From UBA2030 sp049969475 (GTDB lineage Bacteria; Bacteroidota; Bacteroidia; Bacteroidales; TTA-H9), in NCBI GenBank assembly GCA_049969475.1, contig JBMFOU010000013.1, positions 12,014 through 76,013 of the forward strand: a DNA stretch of 64,000 nucleotides, written 5' to 3'. The notes under the pieces were generated by a model that was given only the letters and a program-made list of their open reading frames with translations, had not been told where the DNA came from and ran no database searches. How positions within the stretch are numbered: the stretch's first letter is position 1; every line of letters begins with the position of its first letter. This document shows positions 35,006-43,109 of this stretch, piece by piece. The translations under genes were made by a program, and so were the position numbers.

Positions 35006-36040
35006 ATGGAACAACAATGGATAGATCTGCGTAGCGATACCGTTACGCGTCCCTCGGAAGGCATGCTCAGGGCCATGATGCAGGCACGTGTGGGCGACGA
35101 TGTATTTGGTGAAGACCCCACCGTAACCGAATTGGAACAAACGCTGGCAGGCATGTTTGGCATGGAAGCTGGAATTTTCACTCCATCAGGCACCATGGCC
35201 AATCAAATAGCCATTAAATTGCATACCCGTCCGGGTGATGAAGTGATTTGTGATGAGACCGCCCATGTCTATCTTTTCGAAGCCGGCGGTATTGCTTTTA
35301 ATTCAGGATGCTCAGTGCGATTGCTCAAGGGCGATAGGGGACGTTTTACCCGCGAGCAGGTAGAAGAGGCCCTTAATGCACCCGACAATTATCATTTACC
35401 CCAGTCGAGGCTGGTGGTAGCCGAAAATACTTCCAACAAAGGGGGCGGTTCGGTGTGGAGCTTGAATGAGTTGCAACGTATCAGTGATTTTACCCGAAAA
35501 AAAGGTCTGGCTTTTCATCTCGACGGGGCAAGGCTTTTCAATGCCATGGCATGGAACGGCACCCAGCCTGGCGACTATGGCTCTTTGTTCGACACCATTA
35601 GCATTTGCCTGTCGAAAGGGTTGGGCACACCTGTAGGTTCGGTTTTACTGGGGAATCGGGAAGCTATATCCAAGGCTCGACGTATTCGCAAAGTGCTGGG
35701 CGGGGGAATGCGTCAGGCAGGTTACCTGGCCGCTGCGGGTCTCTATGCGCTTCAACATAATATTCCATTGCTTAAAGAAGATTTACGCCGGGCCCAAACC
35801 CTGGCCTCAGTAATACAACAACTCCCTTATGTGGAAGAGGTTTTACCAGTGGAAAGCAATATTCTGATTTTCAGACTAAATAATTCTATGCCAGCAGAGC
35901 GCTTTTTGGATCTTTTAAAATCGCATAATATCCTTGCACTCACCTTTGGCCCGCAGACCCTTCGATTCGTTACGCATCTCGATTTTACTGATGAAATGTT
36001 GGAAAAAGTTTTACGGGTACTCGAAGAAATTCAACCTTGA
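35006..36040 (+). CDS. Low-specificity L-threonine aldolase
   Basis: A 344-residue fold-type I PLP enzyme that cleaves threonine or allo-threonine to glycine and acetaldehyde. IDLRSDTVTRPSEGMLRAM at the start, GEDPTVTELE, FHLDGARLFNA and ICLSKGLGTPVGSVLLG (PLP lysine) are diagnostic of the GLY1/LtaE family. The ATG follows the previous stop codon with no gap, so the genes are translationally linked. Confidence 0.92.
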   Translation: MEQQWIDLRSDTVTRPSEGMLRAMMQARVGDDVFGEDPTVTELEQTLAGMFGMEAGIFTPSGTMANQIAIKLHTRPGDEVICDETAHVYLFEAGGIAFNSGCSVRLLKGDRGRFTREQVEEALNAPDNYHLPQSRLVVAENTSNKGGGSVWSLNELQRISDFTRKKGLAFHLDGARLFNAMAWNGTQPGDYGSLFDTISICLSKGLGTPVGSVLLGNREAISKARRIRKVLGGGMRQAGYLAAAGLYALQHNIPLLKEDLRRAQTLASVIQQLPYVEEVLPVESNILIFRLNNSMPAERFLDLLKSHNILALTFGPQTLRFVTHLDFTDEMLEKVLRVLEEIQP

Positions 36041-36086
36041 AGTAAAAAGAAGGCTTTATCATACTTTCTTTTTGTGAGCTGTTTTT

Positions 36087-36094
36087 TAATTTTG
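36087..36094 (+). promoter_or_regulatory. Predicted -7 element for the secreted deiminase gene
   Basis: TAATTTTG lies 22 bases before the ATG at 36117. A TTTG 12 bases upstream is too near to be a standard -33 box. Confidence 0.4.
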
Positions 36095-36116
36095 AAAGCG
36101 CTTAGTCGGAGTAAAT

Positions 36117-37745
36117 ATGACGAAAACCGTAGCGCTTTCGATTTTTGTTTGGGCTGGTATCCTGCAACAATTAACAGCCCAAAACCGGATATTCCCGGCG
36201 GAATTTGAATATAACGAAGGGGTTTTGCTTACCTGGGATTATGCGCCATCGCGCGATTCGGTGGTGGCTAATATCGCTAAAGGTCTTCAGGACGTAACCA
36301 CGGTGTGGATTATTTATTATCCCGGTCCAGCCCCTTACGACACAAATTACATACGCAATTATTTGCTTCTGCATGGTGTGGGATATCATAACGTGAAGTT
36401 TGTGCCAGGCTGGACGGAAACTTTATGGATAAGGGATTATGGGCCCATCACCGGATATCGGTTTACGGGTGAATCGTGGGAACGTTTTTTCCTCGATGCC
36501 CGCTACAGTAAATACAATCGGCCCAAGGATGATTCTATCCCTGCCCAATTGGGACGTCTATGGGGCATACCTGTTGTGCAATTTCCACTGGAAGTAGAAG
36601 GAGGTAATCTCATTCTCGATGGAACCGGCAATGGTTTTGGCAGCAAGCGAATCTTCACCCAAAACCCTGGCCTCCCCCAGAATCAGGTTAAATCGCTCTT
36701 TCTGGATTATCTAGGTCTTAACGATTTTTACTTTATCGATGTGCTGGAAAACAGCGGGGGCGGTATATGGATGCATGTGGACATGTTTATGAAAATGGTG
36801 GATAACCAAACCATCCTGGTTTCAAGCTATCCCAGCTATCTCCCCGATTATCCTATCATTGAAGGAATTGCCCAGCAACTTTCTCAAATGACTAATCAAC
36901 TGGGTGTCAATTATAAAGTCGTTCGCATTCCTGCTCCGCCGAAGTCGGATGGTACGTATGCCACCACCCTGAACGATGAAATGCGAACCTATACCAACTC
37001 ATTGACTACCAATGGAGTAGTAGTTGTTCCCAAATATAACCATCCCCTTGATGATACGGCCCGTGCTATCTACCAACGTAATATGCCCGGTTATCAAATC
37101 CGCATGGTGGATGCACGCACCCTAACCCCGCTGTATGGCGCCATACACTGCGTTACTCGTGAGATTTGCAAACCCAACTTACTACGCATTTTGCATGTTG
37201 CTCTTAAAGGACTACAGCCCTATGAGCCCTGCAAGCTGATACGTTGCCGCGTTCAGGCAGCTGCTTCTATCGATTCAGTCGTGTTGTATTATCGAAAGAA
37301 TTCAGAAAACTCATTTACAGCTCTTCCCATGCAGCCGGAATCTGGCAATTATGTAGCCAGCCTTTGCGGACTGCAACCTGGCGACACTGTTCAATATTAT
37401 CTCCATGCTTCTGATACTATTGGAAATGCCTCTGACCCCGCAATGGCCCCAGGTATTTTTCATGAATTCGTATTGAATCCTGAAACCCTTGGTAAGCCCG
37501 AAAACACTGTTTCTGAATGCGATTTTATTTCCATAGAAGGAAAATACTTTTTGCGGTTTCGACCTGCTGCGGGGGAAAAAGTTTTAGGGATGAGAGTGCT
37601 TGATCTATATGGTAGAGAGCTCTTTAACCAACAAAAACCTGAACATAACATAATGTCATTGGGCTCTTTGGCACAAGGTTGGTACATTGGACAGGTGATT
37701 ACTAACCAGGAGATTTATACCCGTAAATTTTTCGTGAAGCGATAG
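36117..37745 (+). CDS. Secreted peptidylarginine/agmatine deiminase-type enzyme with T9SS sorting tail
   Basis: A 542-residue protein. The signal peptide ends near residue 21 (LQQLTAQN). The deiminase fold keeps its catalytic residues: WIRDYGPI (D107), WMHVDMF (H220, D222), an asparagine in RTYTNSL, and the nucleophile in YGAIHCVTREI (C345). An Ig-like segment follows (about 355-450). The C-terminal 70 residues look like a type IX secretion sorting domain, with GMRVLDLYGREL and a final KFFVKR. Order and length match the Porphyromonas gingivalis enzyme PPAD, which converts peptide arginine to citrulline. Agmatine deiminase activity is the alternative. Outer-membrane export through T9SS is inferred from the tail. 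Confidence 0.85.
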   Translation: MTKTVALSIFVWAGILQQLTAQNRIFPAEFEYNEGVLLTWDYAPSRDSVVANIAKGLQDVTTVWIIYYPGPAPYDTNYIRNYLLLHGVGYHNVKFVPGWTETLWIRDYGPITGYRFTGESWERFFLDARYSKYNRPKDDSIPAQLGRLWGIPVVQFPLEVEGGNLILDGTGNGFGSKRIFTQNPGLPQNQVKSLFLDYLGLNDFYFIDVLENSGGGIWMHVDMFMKMVDNQTILVSSYPSYLPDYPIIEGIAQQLSQMTNQLGVNYKVVRIPAPPKSDGTYATTLNDEMRTYTNSLTTNGVVVVPKYNHPLDDTARAIYQRNMPGYQIRMVDARTLTPLYGAIHCVTREICKPNLLRILHVALKGLQPYEPCKLIRCRVQAAASIDSVVLYYRKNSENSFTALPMQPESGNYVASLCGLQPGDTVQYYLHASDTIGNASDPAMAPGIFHEFVLNPETLGKPENTVSECDFISIEGKYFLRFRPAAGEKVLGMRVLDLYGRELFNQQKPEHNIMSLGSLAQGWYIGQVITNQEIYTRKFFVKR

Positions 37746-38441
37746 ATGGCAGTAATAGCATTAGACCCGGAGTATGAAGGTATTATAATTTCCCGCCAGG
37801 CCGAAGAAGCCGGACTGGTAGCCATTGGAGGTAGCCTTTCTGTTAAAAGCCTTCTTAACGCATACAGTACAGGACTTTTTCCATGGTATACTGACGGAGA
37901 ACCCATTATGTGGTGGTCACCGGACCCTCGAACACTCCTCATTCCTGATAAGTTCCGTCCTTCGCACAGCTTGAGGCAAACTTTACGCAAGAAAAAATTT
38001 AGAGTAACCGTTGATACTGCATTTGCTGAGGTGATTCATGCCTGCCGCACCACCCCACGAAAAGACCAGGAAGGGACCTGGATTACTGCGGAAGTTGAAA
38101 AGGCTTACACAAATCTTCATAAGGCCGGATATGCCCATAGTTTCGAAACCTGGTATGGCGAGGAACTAGTTGGGGGACTTTATGGAGTGAGCCTGGGAAA
38201 GGCTTTTATGGGGGAGAGCATGTTTCACCACATGACCGATGCCAGCAAGGTGGCCTTTTATTATTTGGTGCAGTTCACATTACAGCAGGGATTTTTATTT
38301 ATCGATGCACAGATGAAAACCGAACACTTGACTAGCTTGGGAGCAGAATCTATCCCCAGGGCTGAATACCTCAGCGTTTTGGAAACAGCTTTGCGATGGC
38401 CGACTCTTAAAGGCAAGTGGACCAAATATTTACATGAATAG
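37746..38441 (+). CDS. aat: Leucyl/phenylalanyl-tRNA-protein transferase
   Basis: A 231-residue enzyme that adds Leu or Phe to proteins with an N-terminal Lys or Arg and so marks them for ClpAP (N-degron pathway). GLVAIGGSLSVKSLLNAYSTGLFPWY is diagnostic, as are PIMWWSPDPRTLL, SFETWYGEELVGGLYGVSLGKAFMGESMFHHMTDASKVAFYYL, and the C-terminal FIDAQMKTEHLTSLGA. The ATG directly follows the deiminase stop codon (TAGATG), so both are on one transcript, although one product is secreted and the other cytoplasmic. Confidence 0.95.
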   Translation: MAVIALDPEYEGIIISRQAEEAGLVAIGGSLSVKSLLNAYSTGLFPWYTDGEPIMWWSPDPRTLLIPDKFRPSHSLRQTLRKKKFRVTVDTAFAEVIHACRTTPRKDQEGTWITAEVEKAYTNLHKAGYAHSFETWYGEELVGGLYGVSLGKAFMGESMFHHMTDASKVAFYYLVQFTLQQGFLFIDAQMKTEHLTSLGAESIPRAEYLSVLETALRWPTLKGKWTKYLHE

Positions 38442-38497
38442 TACACTGGAGCTTTAGAGTCTCCCTGGATTTTTCCCTTTCTTCGGGCCAGATTGTT

Positions 38498-38505
38498 TAA
38501 TTTTG
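38498..38505 (+). promoter_or_regulatory. Predicted -7 element for guaD
   Basis: TAATTTTG is 19 bases before the ATG at 38525. No convincing -33 box. Confidence 0.4.
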
Positions 38506-38524
38506 AAGAAATAAAATTTCTGGC

Positions 38525-38998
38525 ATGAATTCACCGGAACAATTTCTTAGAGAGGCCATTGAGTTGGCCCGGGCGAATGTGGAAAGAGGGAAAGGAGGAC
38601 CTTTTGCTGCTATAGTTGTGCGCAATGGTGAAGTGATTGCTGCGGCTGCCAATTCAGTAACCTCCACCAACGATCCCACAGCTCATGCCGAGGTGAATGC
38701 AATAAGGGAAGCCTGCCGTAGGCTGGGTACCTTCCAGCTCGACGACTGCGAGATTTACACTAGTTGCGAACCCTGTCCCATGTGCCTGGGTGCTATTTAC
38801 TGGGCAAGACTTAGAAAAGTTTATTTTGCAGCCACCAAGGTCGAAGCCTCCGAAGCAGGTTTCGACGATGATTTTATTTACCGGGAAATAGAAAAGGTAC
38901 CTGCTTATCGTTCCATTCCCTTCATTCATGTCCCATTAAGTCAGGCCCGGTTGCCTTTTAAGGTATGGAGCGAAATGGAAACTAAAATTTCTTACTAA
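38525..38998 (+). CDS. guaD: Guanine deaminase
   Basis: A 157-residue zinc deaminase of the cytidine-deaminase fold that turns guanine into xanthine. PTAHAEVNAIREAC has the zinc histidine and catalytic glutamate, and SCEPCPMCLGAIYWARL has the two zinc cysteines. FDDDFIYREIEKV and the overall length match Bacillus GuaD closely, more so than tRNA adenosine deaminase TadA. It acts in the cytoplasm in purine salvage. Confidence 0.9.
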   Translation: MNSPEQFLREAIELARANVERGKGGPFAAIVVRNGEVIAAAANSVTSTNDPTAHAEVNAIREACRRLGTFQLDDCEIYTSCEPCPMCLGAIYWARLRKVYFAATKVEASEAGFDDDFIYREIEKVPAYRSIPFIHVPLSQARLPFKVWSEMETKISY

Positions 38999-39017
38999 AT
39001 TATTATTATTCAACAGT

Positions 39018-39413
39018 ATGGATTTAACAATTAACGGAAAACTGCTTAAAGTGCTCGAACCTCAGAGTGGAACGAGTACACGCGGAAGCTGGAAAAAACA
39101 GAGTTTTATCATTGAAACCATCGAAACGTATCCCAAAAAAATTTGCTTTATTGCCTGGAACGAGCGCACTGAATTACTGAAAGAATTAAAACCCGGGGAT
39201 GAGGTAAAGATTAACTTCTCCATTGAGTCTCGCGAATATAATGACCGTTGGTATACCGATGTCAGGGCCAACGAAATCCTTAAAGTAAGCGGTAGCAGTT
39301 CCACCACAGCCCCTCCTCCGGAAATTGACTACATGCCAGAGCGTGCAGCGGGCTTTCCCATGGACAATGCCTCCACAGCATCCCCTGCCGCTGAAGATGA
39401 CTTGCCTTTCTAA
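39018..39413 (+). CDS. DUF3127 family protein
   Basis: A 131-residue protein of the Bacteroidota DUF3127 family. The first 95 residues form a predicted beta-rich domain (GKLLKVLEPQSGTSTRGSWKKQSFIIET; DEVKINFSIESREYNDRWYTDVRANEILKV) that looks like an OB-type fold. A disordered tail then ends in the acidic EDDLPF, which strongly resembles the C-terminal tip of single-strand DNA-binding proteins that recruits partners. A nucleic-acid role is therefore plausible, but unproven. It lies 19 bases downstream of guaD. Confidence 0.85.
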   Translation: MDLTINGKLLKVLEPQSGTSTRGSWKKQSFIIETIETYPKKICFIAWNERTELLKELKPGDEVKINFSIESREYNDRWYTDVRANEILKVSGSSSTTAPPPEIDYMPERAAGFPMDNASTASPAAEDDLPF

Positions 39414-39421
39414 TACATTTG
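39414..39421 (+). promoter_or_regulatory. Candidate -7 element before the class IV aminotransferase
   Basis: TACATTTG directly follows the DUF3127 stop codon and is 28 bases before the ATG at 39450. A weak single-motif call. Confidence 0.3.
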
Positions 39422-39449
39422 CGTTCCAACCGATGAATAACAAAACTCA

Positions 39450-40292
39450 ATGATAAAGCCATTCAGAGAATACATTTGGTTTGATAATGATATTTTTACC
39501 TGTGACCAGGTAGACGAACGTCTACTATCGAAAGGATATACGGTATACGAAGTAATGAGGGTTATAAATGGTCGTTTGATTTTCCTGCACGATCACCTGC
39601 ATCGATTCAGGGCTTCGGCCCGCAACTCAGGATTTGATCTCTGGCTGAGTGAAGAGGAAATTACGTCAAAGCTTTATGCTATGATTCAAGCCAATGGTGC
39701 CCCCGACGGTAATATTGAATTGTCCGCTAATTATCAGCCTGAGGCCTGTCCCAACATCAAGCATATCATGGCATGGTATATTCCTCACTCGTACCCTGAG
39801 GCCCTCCAATACGAGCAAGGTGTGAATACCATTTTTTATTTCAGTGAACGGATAAGCCCCAATACCAAATACCGTAACGTTCCTCTGAAGGAGGCAGCCA
39901 AAGCCATGATGGAGTCGCAGGGTGCTTATGAGGTGATTTTAGTTAATCAACAAGGCTATGTCACCGAAGGAAGCCGTTCCAATATTTTTTTCGTAAAGGA
40001 AACCGAATTATATACAGCTCCCCAGGATATGGTGCTGATGGGGGTAACCCGCCACAAGGTGATTCATTTGGCACGCATGAATGGCATTGTTGTGCGGCAA
40101 GAAAAAATCCACTATGAAACATTGGGGCAATTTCAGGCAGCCTTTATAACGGGGACTTCACCCAAAGTATTACCCGTGCGTAAAATTGAAGAATATACTT
40201 TTGATGTGCATAATTCATTGATGCGCAGTATAATGCAATGGTACGATGAATTGCTAGCCCGAGAAATTGCCGCGGAATGTAGAATTGAGTGA
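39450..40292 (+). CDS. Class IV pyridoxal-phosphate aminotransferase
   Basis: A 280-residue enzyme of the branched-chain/D-amino-acid aminotransferase and aminodeoxychorismate lyase fold. RGY-like GYTVYEVMRVINGRLIFLHDHLHRF is the N-terminal motif, SPNTKYRN contains the PLP lysine, and VTEGSRSNIFFVK is the cofactor-binding segment. It could be a branched-chain aminotransferase, a D-alanine aminotransferase or a PabC-type lyase; sequence alone does not decide, and no partner gene (pabB, ilv) is near. Confidence 0.85.
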   Translation: MIKPFREYIWFDNDIFTCDQVDERLLSKGYTVYEVMRVINGRLIFLHDHLHRFRASARNSGFDLWLSEEEITSKLYAMIQANGAPDGNIELSANYQPEACPNIKHIMAWYIPHSYPEALQYEQGVNTIFYFSERISPNTKYRNVPLKEAAKAMMESQGAYEVILVNQQGYVTEGSRSNIFFVKETELYTAPQDMVLMGVTRHKVIHLARMNGIVVRQEKIHYETLGQFQAAFITGTSPKVLPVRKIEEYTFDVHNSLMRSIMQWYDELLAREIAAECRIE

Positions 40293-40330
40293 GAAAATTT
40301 AAATTTACAGCGTTATAATCCCGTTACACC

Positions 40331-41218
40331 ATGCAAGACGATATTCGCAAGTTGTTTAGTGAAGAATTTCACGATGAAATCACACCGCGTAATCCCCCAA
40401 GGGAAAGTGCATGGAGTGAAACGCAAGATTCAGCATCTCCTTCCAAGCTCAAGAAAAAATTTTACGAGCAGGAATTGGCGAAACTGCAGGTGGAGCTGGT
40501 AAAACTGCAGGAATGGATTAGGGTGAAGGGTTTGAAAGTAGTTGTAATTTTCGAAGGCAGAGATGCTGCGGGGAAGGGTGGGACTATAAAACGTATAACG
40601 GAATGTCTCAATCCCCGAATATGTCGTGTAGCTGCTTTGCCTGCTCCGACCGAAAAAGAGCGCACTCAGTGGTATTTCCAGCGATATGTGGCGCATCTCC
40701 CCTCGGCCGGCGAGATGGTTCTTTTCGACCGTTCGTGGTATAACCGGGCAGGGGTGGAGCGAGTGATGGGTTTTTGTACCGATGAGGAATATTGGGAATT
40801 TTTGCGATCTTGCCCCTACTTCGAACGCATGCTCATTCGCTCAGGCACTATTCTTATTAAATATTGGTTCTCGGTAAGCGAGGAAGAGCAGGAAAGACGT
40901 TTCAAGCAGCGCCTTGCCGATCCTACGCGCAGGTGGAAGCTTAGTCCCATGGACCTCGCTTCGCGCGATAAATGGGACGACTACAGTCGGGCGAAAGATG
41001 AAATGTTTGCCTATACCGATACAAAAATTTCTCCCTGGTGGGTAGTAGACGCTGACGATAAACGAAGGGCCCGGCTTAATTGTATTTCACATCTTTTAAG
41101 CATGATTCCCTATGAGGAATTACCCCCTACTATTACAGAATTACCCCCTCGCAAACCTTCAGGTCATTACGTAAGACCTCCGCTCAACGAGCAAACCTTT
41201 GTTCCCAGTCGTTACTAA
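40331..41218 (+). CDS. ppk2: Polyphosphate kinase 2
   Basis: A 295-residue PPK2-family kinase that transfers phosphate between polyphosphate and nucleoside (di)phosphates. Walker A is FEGRDAAGKGGTIKRI, the lid region is RGT-like (APTEKERTQWYFQRYVAHLP), and Walker B is LFDRSWYNRAGVERVMGF. The length and single domain suggest class I (NDP phosphorylation). It converges with the sensor kinase gene six bases downstream. Confidence 0.93.
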   Translation: MQDDIRKLFSEEFHDEITPRNPPRESAWSETQDSASPSKLKKKFYEQELAKLQVELVKLQEWIRVKGLKVVVIFEGRDAAGKGGTIKRITECLNPRICRVAALPAPTEKERTQWYFQRYVAHLPSAGEMVLFDRSWYNRAGVERVMGFCTDEEYWEFLRSCPYFERMLIRSGTILIKYWFSVSEEEQERRFKQRLADPTRRWKLSPMDLASRDKWDDYSRAKDEMFAYTDTKISPWWVVDADDKRRARLNCISHLLSMIPYEELPPTITELPPRKPSGHYVRPPLNEQTFVPSRY

Positions 41219-41224
41219 AGTCTT

Positions 41225-42883
41225 TTAATGGCCAATTTCTTGCGGTATTGGAAGTGAAAACCAAAAGGTGGAACCTTTACCCAATTCCGATTCCAGCCAG
41301 ATCTTTCCTCCCATCAGAGTTACCAGATTGCGGCAGATAAAAAGCCCCAAACCAGCCCCTTCATAGCGCCGATTGAGTCCCTCTTCGGCCTGCCTGAACC
41401 TTTCAAAAATGATTTGCTGCTTTTCGGGTGAAATGCCCGGGCCTGTGTCTTTCACGAAAAAATTTACTTCCTGCTTTCCTTTTTCCAAAATATAGCCGTA
41501 GCGAATAAACCCCTCACGGGTGAATTTTATGGCATTTACCACCAAATTGGTTATGACCTGTGACAACCGTATTTCGTCGGCTAATACATAAAAGTCTTCA
41601 CTTTCAGGCATAACCAGTTCTAGGCTTATATCCGATTTCTTTCGAACTTTTAACTCTTGCATAAAGTTTTCATAAAGCGAACTCAGCAGGGAGTTTACCC
41701 TTACCGGTTCGCGTTGAATCTCCATCTGTCCCGCTTCAATTTTCGAGATGTCGATGATATCGTTTATTAAGTTGAGAAGAATATTGGCATTTACATTCAC
41801 CAATTCGTAATAATCTTTTTTTTCTTCAGGGCTGGTGTCGGGATCGGCCAGTAGCTCGCTGAAACCTATAATGGCATTCATAGGGGTACGGAGCTCGTGG
41901 CTCATGTTGCTGAGAAAGGCCGATTTTAGCCGGTCGCTTTCTTCTGCCTTTTCCCGGGCTTTGATGAGTTCTGCCTCAATTTGTTTCCGTTTTTTAAGCT
42001 CTTCCTCCAACTCTTCGGTTTTTCGTGCCACCACTTTTTTGAGCTGACGGTTCCAGGTGAAGTAAACCAGTAGAGCCAATCCTAAAAGTATCAAAAGAAC
42101 AAAGGCTACATTCAAAAGGATTTTTTGCCATTTTGAACTCTCAGCATGAGGAAACCAATTGTTATTGATTTTCTTGTATTCGCCGCTGGAAAGAATATGG
42201 CTTAGTCCCCTGTTGAGCTTTTTTACTAAAGCAGTATCTCCGCTTTTTACAGCAAAGCCGTATTCCCGTGGTATAATGTTTATCGTCGAAGACTCGATGT
42301 TTCTGTAGTTATATTCCTTGATGAAGTATTTTCCCACGGTTTCAGGTACGATGGCGATATCACCCGCCCCAGACGACAACAATTGAAGACAATGCTGTGC
42401 ATTAAGTCCAAAATTGAAAATGATGGAAGTATTTTTTCCCTTCAAAAAATTGATGAGGTATTGATTCTTCTGAATGATGGCAACTGGATTTTTCTCTGTT
42501 TCCAGTTCGCTCATATTTTTTATGCGACTGGTTTGACTAAAAAATATGGAATGAAATACTATAAGGTAAGCAGTGCTAAAGTCGTACAGGGAGTCTCTGC
42601 CCGGATTAAGATACATACCGGCAATCATGTCGATTTGCCCGTTATTTAACTTTTGGGTGATTTCGTTCCATGTGCCCCCTACCAGAGTGTATTTTTCTCC
42701 AAGCGTCTCCATCACCGCTTTGGCTATATCGATATCGAATCCCGTGGGCTCGCCTTTCTCGTCTAAAAATTCATGCGGAGGATAATTTACGTCGAAACCT
42801 ATCCTATAGACCCTTTCACCAGCCTTTGCGGCAGTTATACAGTAGGTTAAAACCAACCACGCTATAACTAAGTATTTCCACAT
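41225..42883 (-). CDS. Histidine kinase with periplasmic solute-binding sensor domain
   Basis: A 552-residue sensor. After a signal peptide (MWKYLVIAWLVLTYCITAAKA), residues about 22-250 form a family 3 solute-binding domain (YRIGFDVNYPPHEFLDEKGEPTGFDIDIAKAV), as in BvgS and amino-acid receptors. One transmembrane helix (about 257-278) and a coiled coil follow. HisKA has the H-box MSHELRTP (His about 328), and the ATPase domain has N, G1 (DTGPGIS) and G2 (GAGLGLF) boxes. There is no receiver. Upstream in-frame codons reach 42976, but the ATG at 42883 begins the signal peptide. It probably senses a small amino-acid-like ligand. Confidence 0.9.
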   Translation of the reverse strand: MWKYLVIAWLVLTYCITAAKAGERVYRIGFDVNYPPHEFLDEKGEPTGFDIDIAKAVMETLGEKYTLVGGTWNEITQKLNNGQIDMIAGMYLNPGRDSLYDFSTAYLIVFHSIFFSQTSRIKNMSELETEKNPVAIIQKNQYLINFLKGKNTSIIFNFGLNAQHCLQLLSSGAGDIAIVPETVGKYFIKEYNYRNIESSTINIIPREYGFAVKSGDTALVKKLNRGLSHILSSGEYKKINNNWFPHAESSKWQKILLNVAFVLLILLGLALLVYFTWNRQLKKVVARKTEELEEELKKRKQIEAELIKAREKAEESDRLKSAFLSNMSHELRTPMNAIIGFSELLADPDTSPEEKKDYYELVNVNANILLNLINDIIDISKIEAGQMEIQREPVRVNSLLSSLYENFMQELKVRKKSDISLELVMPESEDFYVLADEIRLSQVITNLVVNAIKFTREGFIRYGYILEKGKQEVNFFVKDTGPGISPEKQQIIFERFRQAEEGLNRRYEGAGLGLFICRNLVTLMGGKIWLESELGKGSTFWFSLPIPQEIGH

Positions 42884-42896
42884 GCATGTATAATTG

Positions 42897-42961
42897 TTTT
42901 TGTAACCAGTTGCGGTTGTAATTGCGACGGAGTTGCATGCAATTACAGGTTTTTTTGTAAC
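42897..42961. promoter_or_regulatory. Palindrome-rich control region between the two divergent sensor kinases
   Basis: The direct repeat TTTTTGTAAC occurs at 42897-42906 and 42952-42961. Between the copies is a perfect 9-base inverted repeat TGTAATTGC (42917-42925) / GCAATTACA (42939-42947), and TTGCATGCAA sits at its right end. The layout suggests binding of a dimeric regulator that acts on one or both genes. The T-run after the right arm also fits an intrinsic terminator on the plus strand, but no plus-strand gene precedes it. Confidence 0.45.
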
Positions 42962-43109
42962 ATGAGTCGCTGACACATAACAGAAGATAACTTTAGGTCA
43001 AAAATAAGATTTTTGACTCATTTGCTAACTTAGGGTGCAACTTTTATTTATTTTAGCGTATAAGACAGAATAAAAAGATGTTTTGACTAACCGAAAATTC
43101 TACTTCTGC

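Noticed and set aside
42917..42956. The inverted repeat with T-run as an intrinsic terminator
   Set aside because: It lies between divergent genes with nothing on the plus strand before it, so an operator is more likely.
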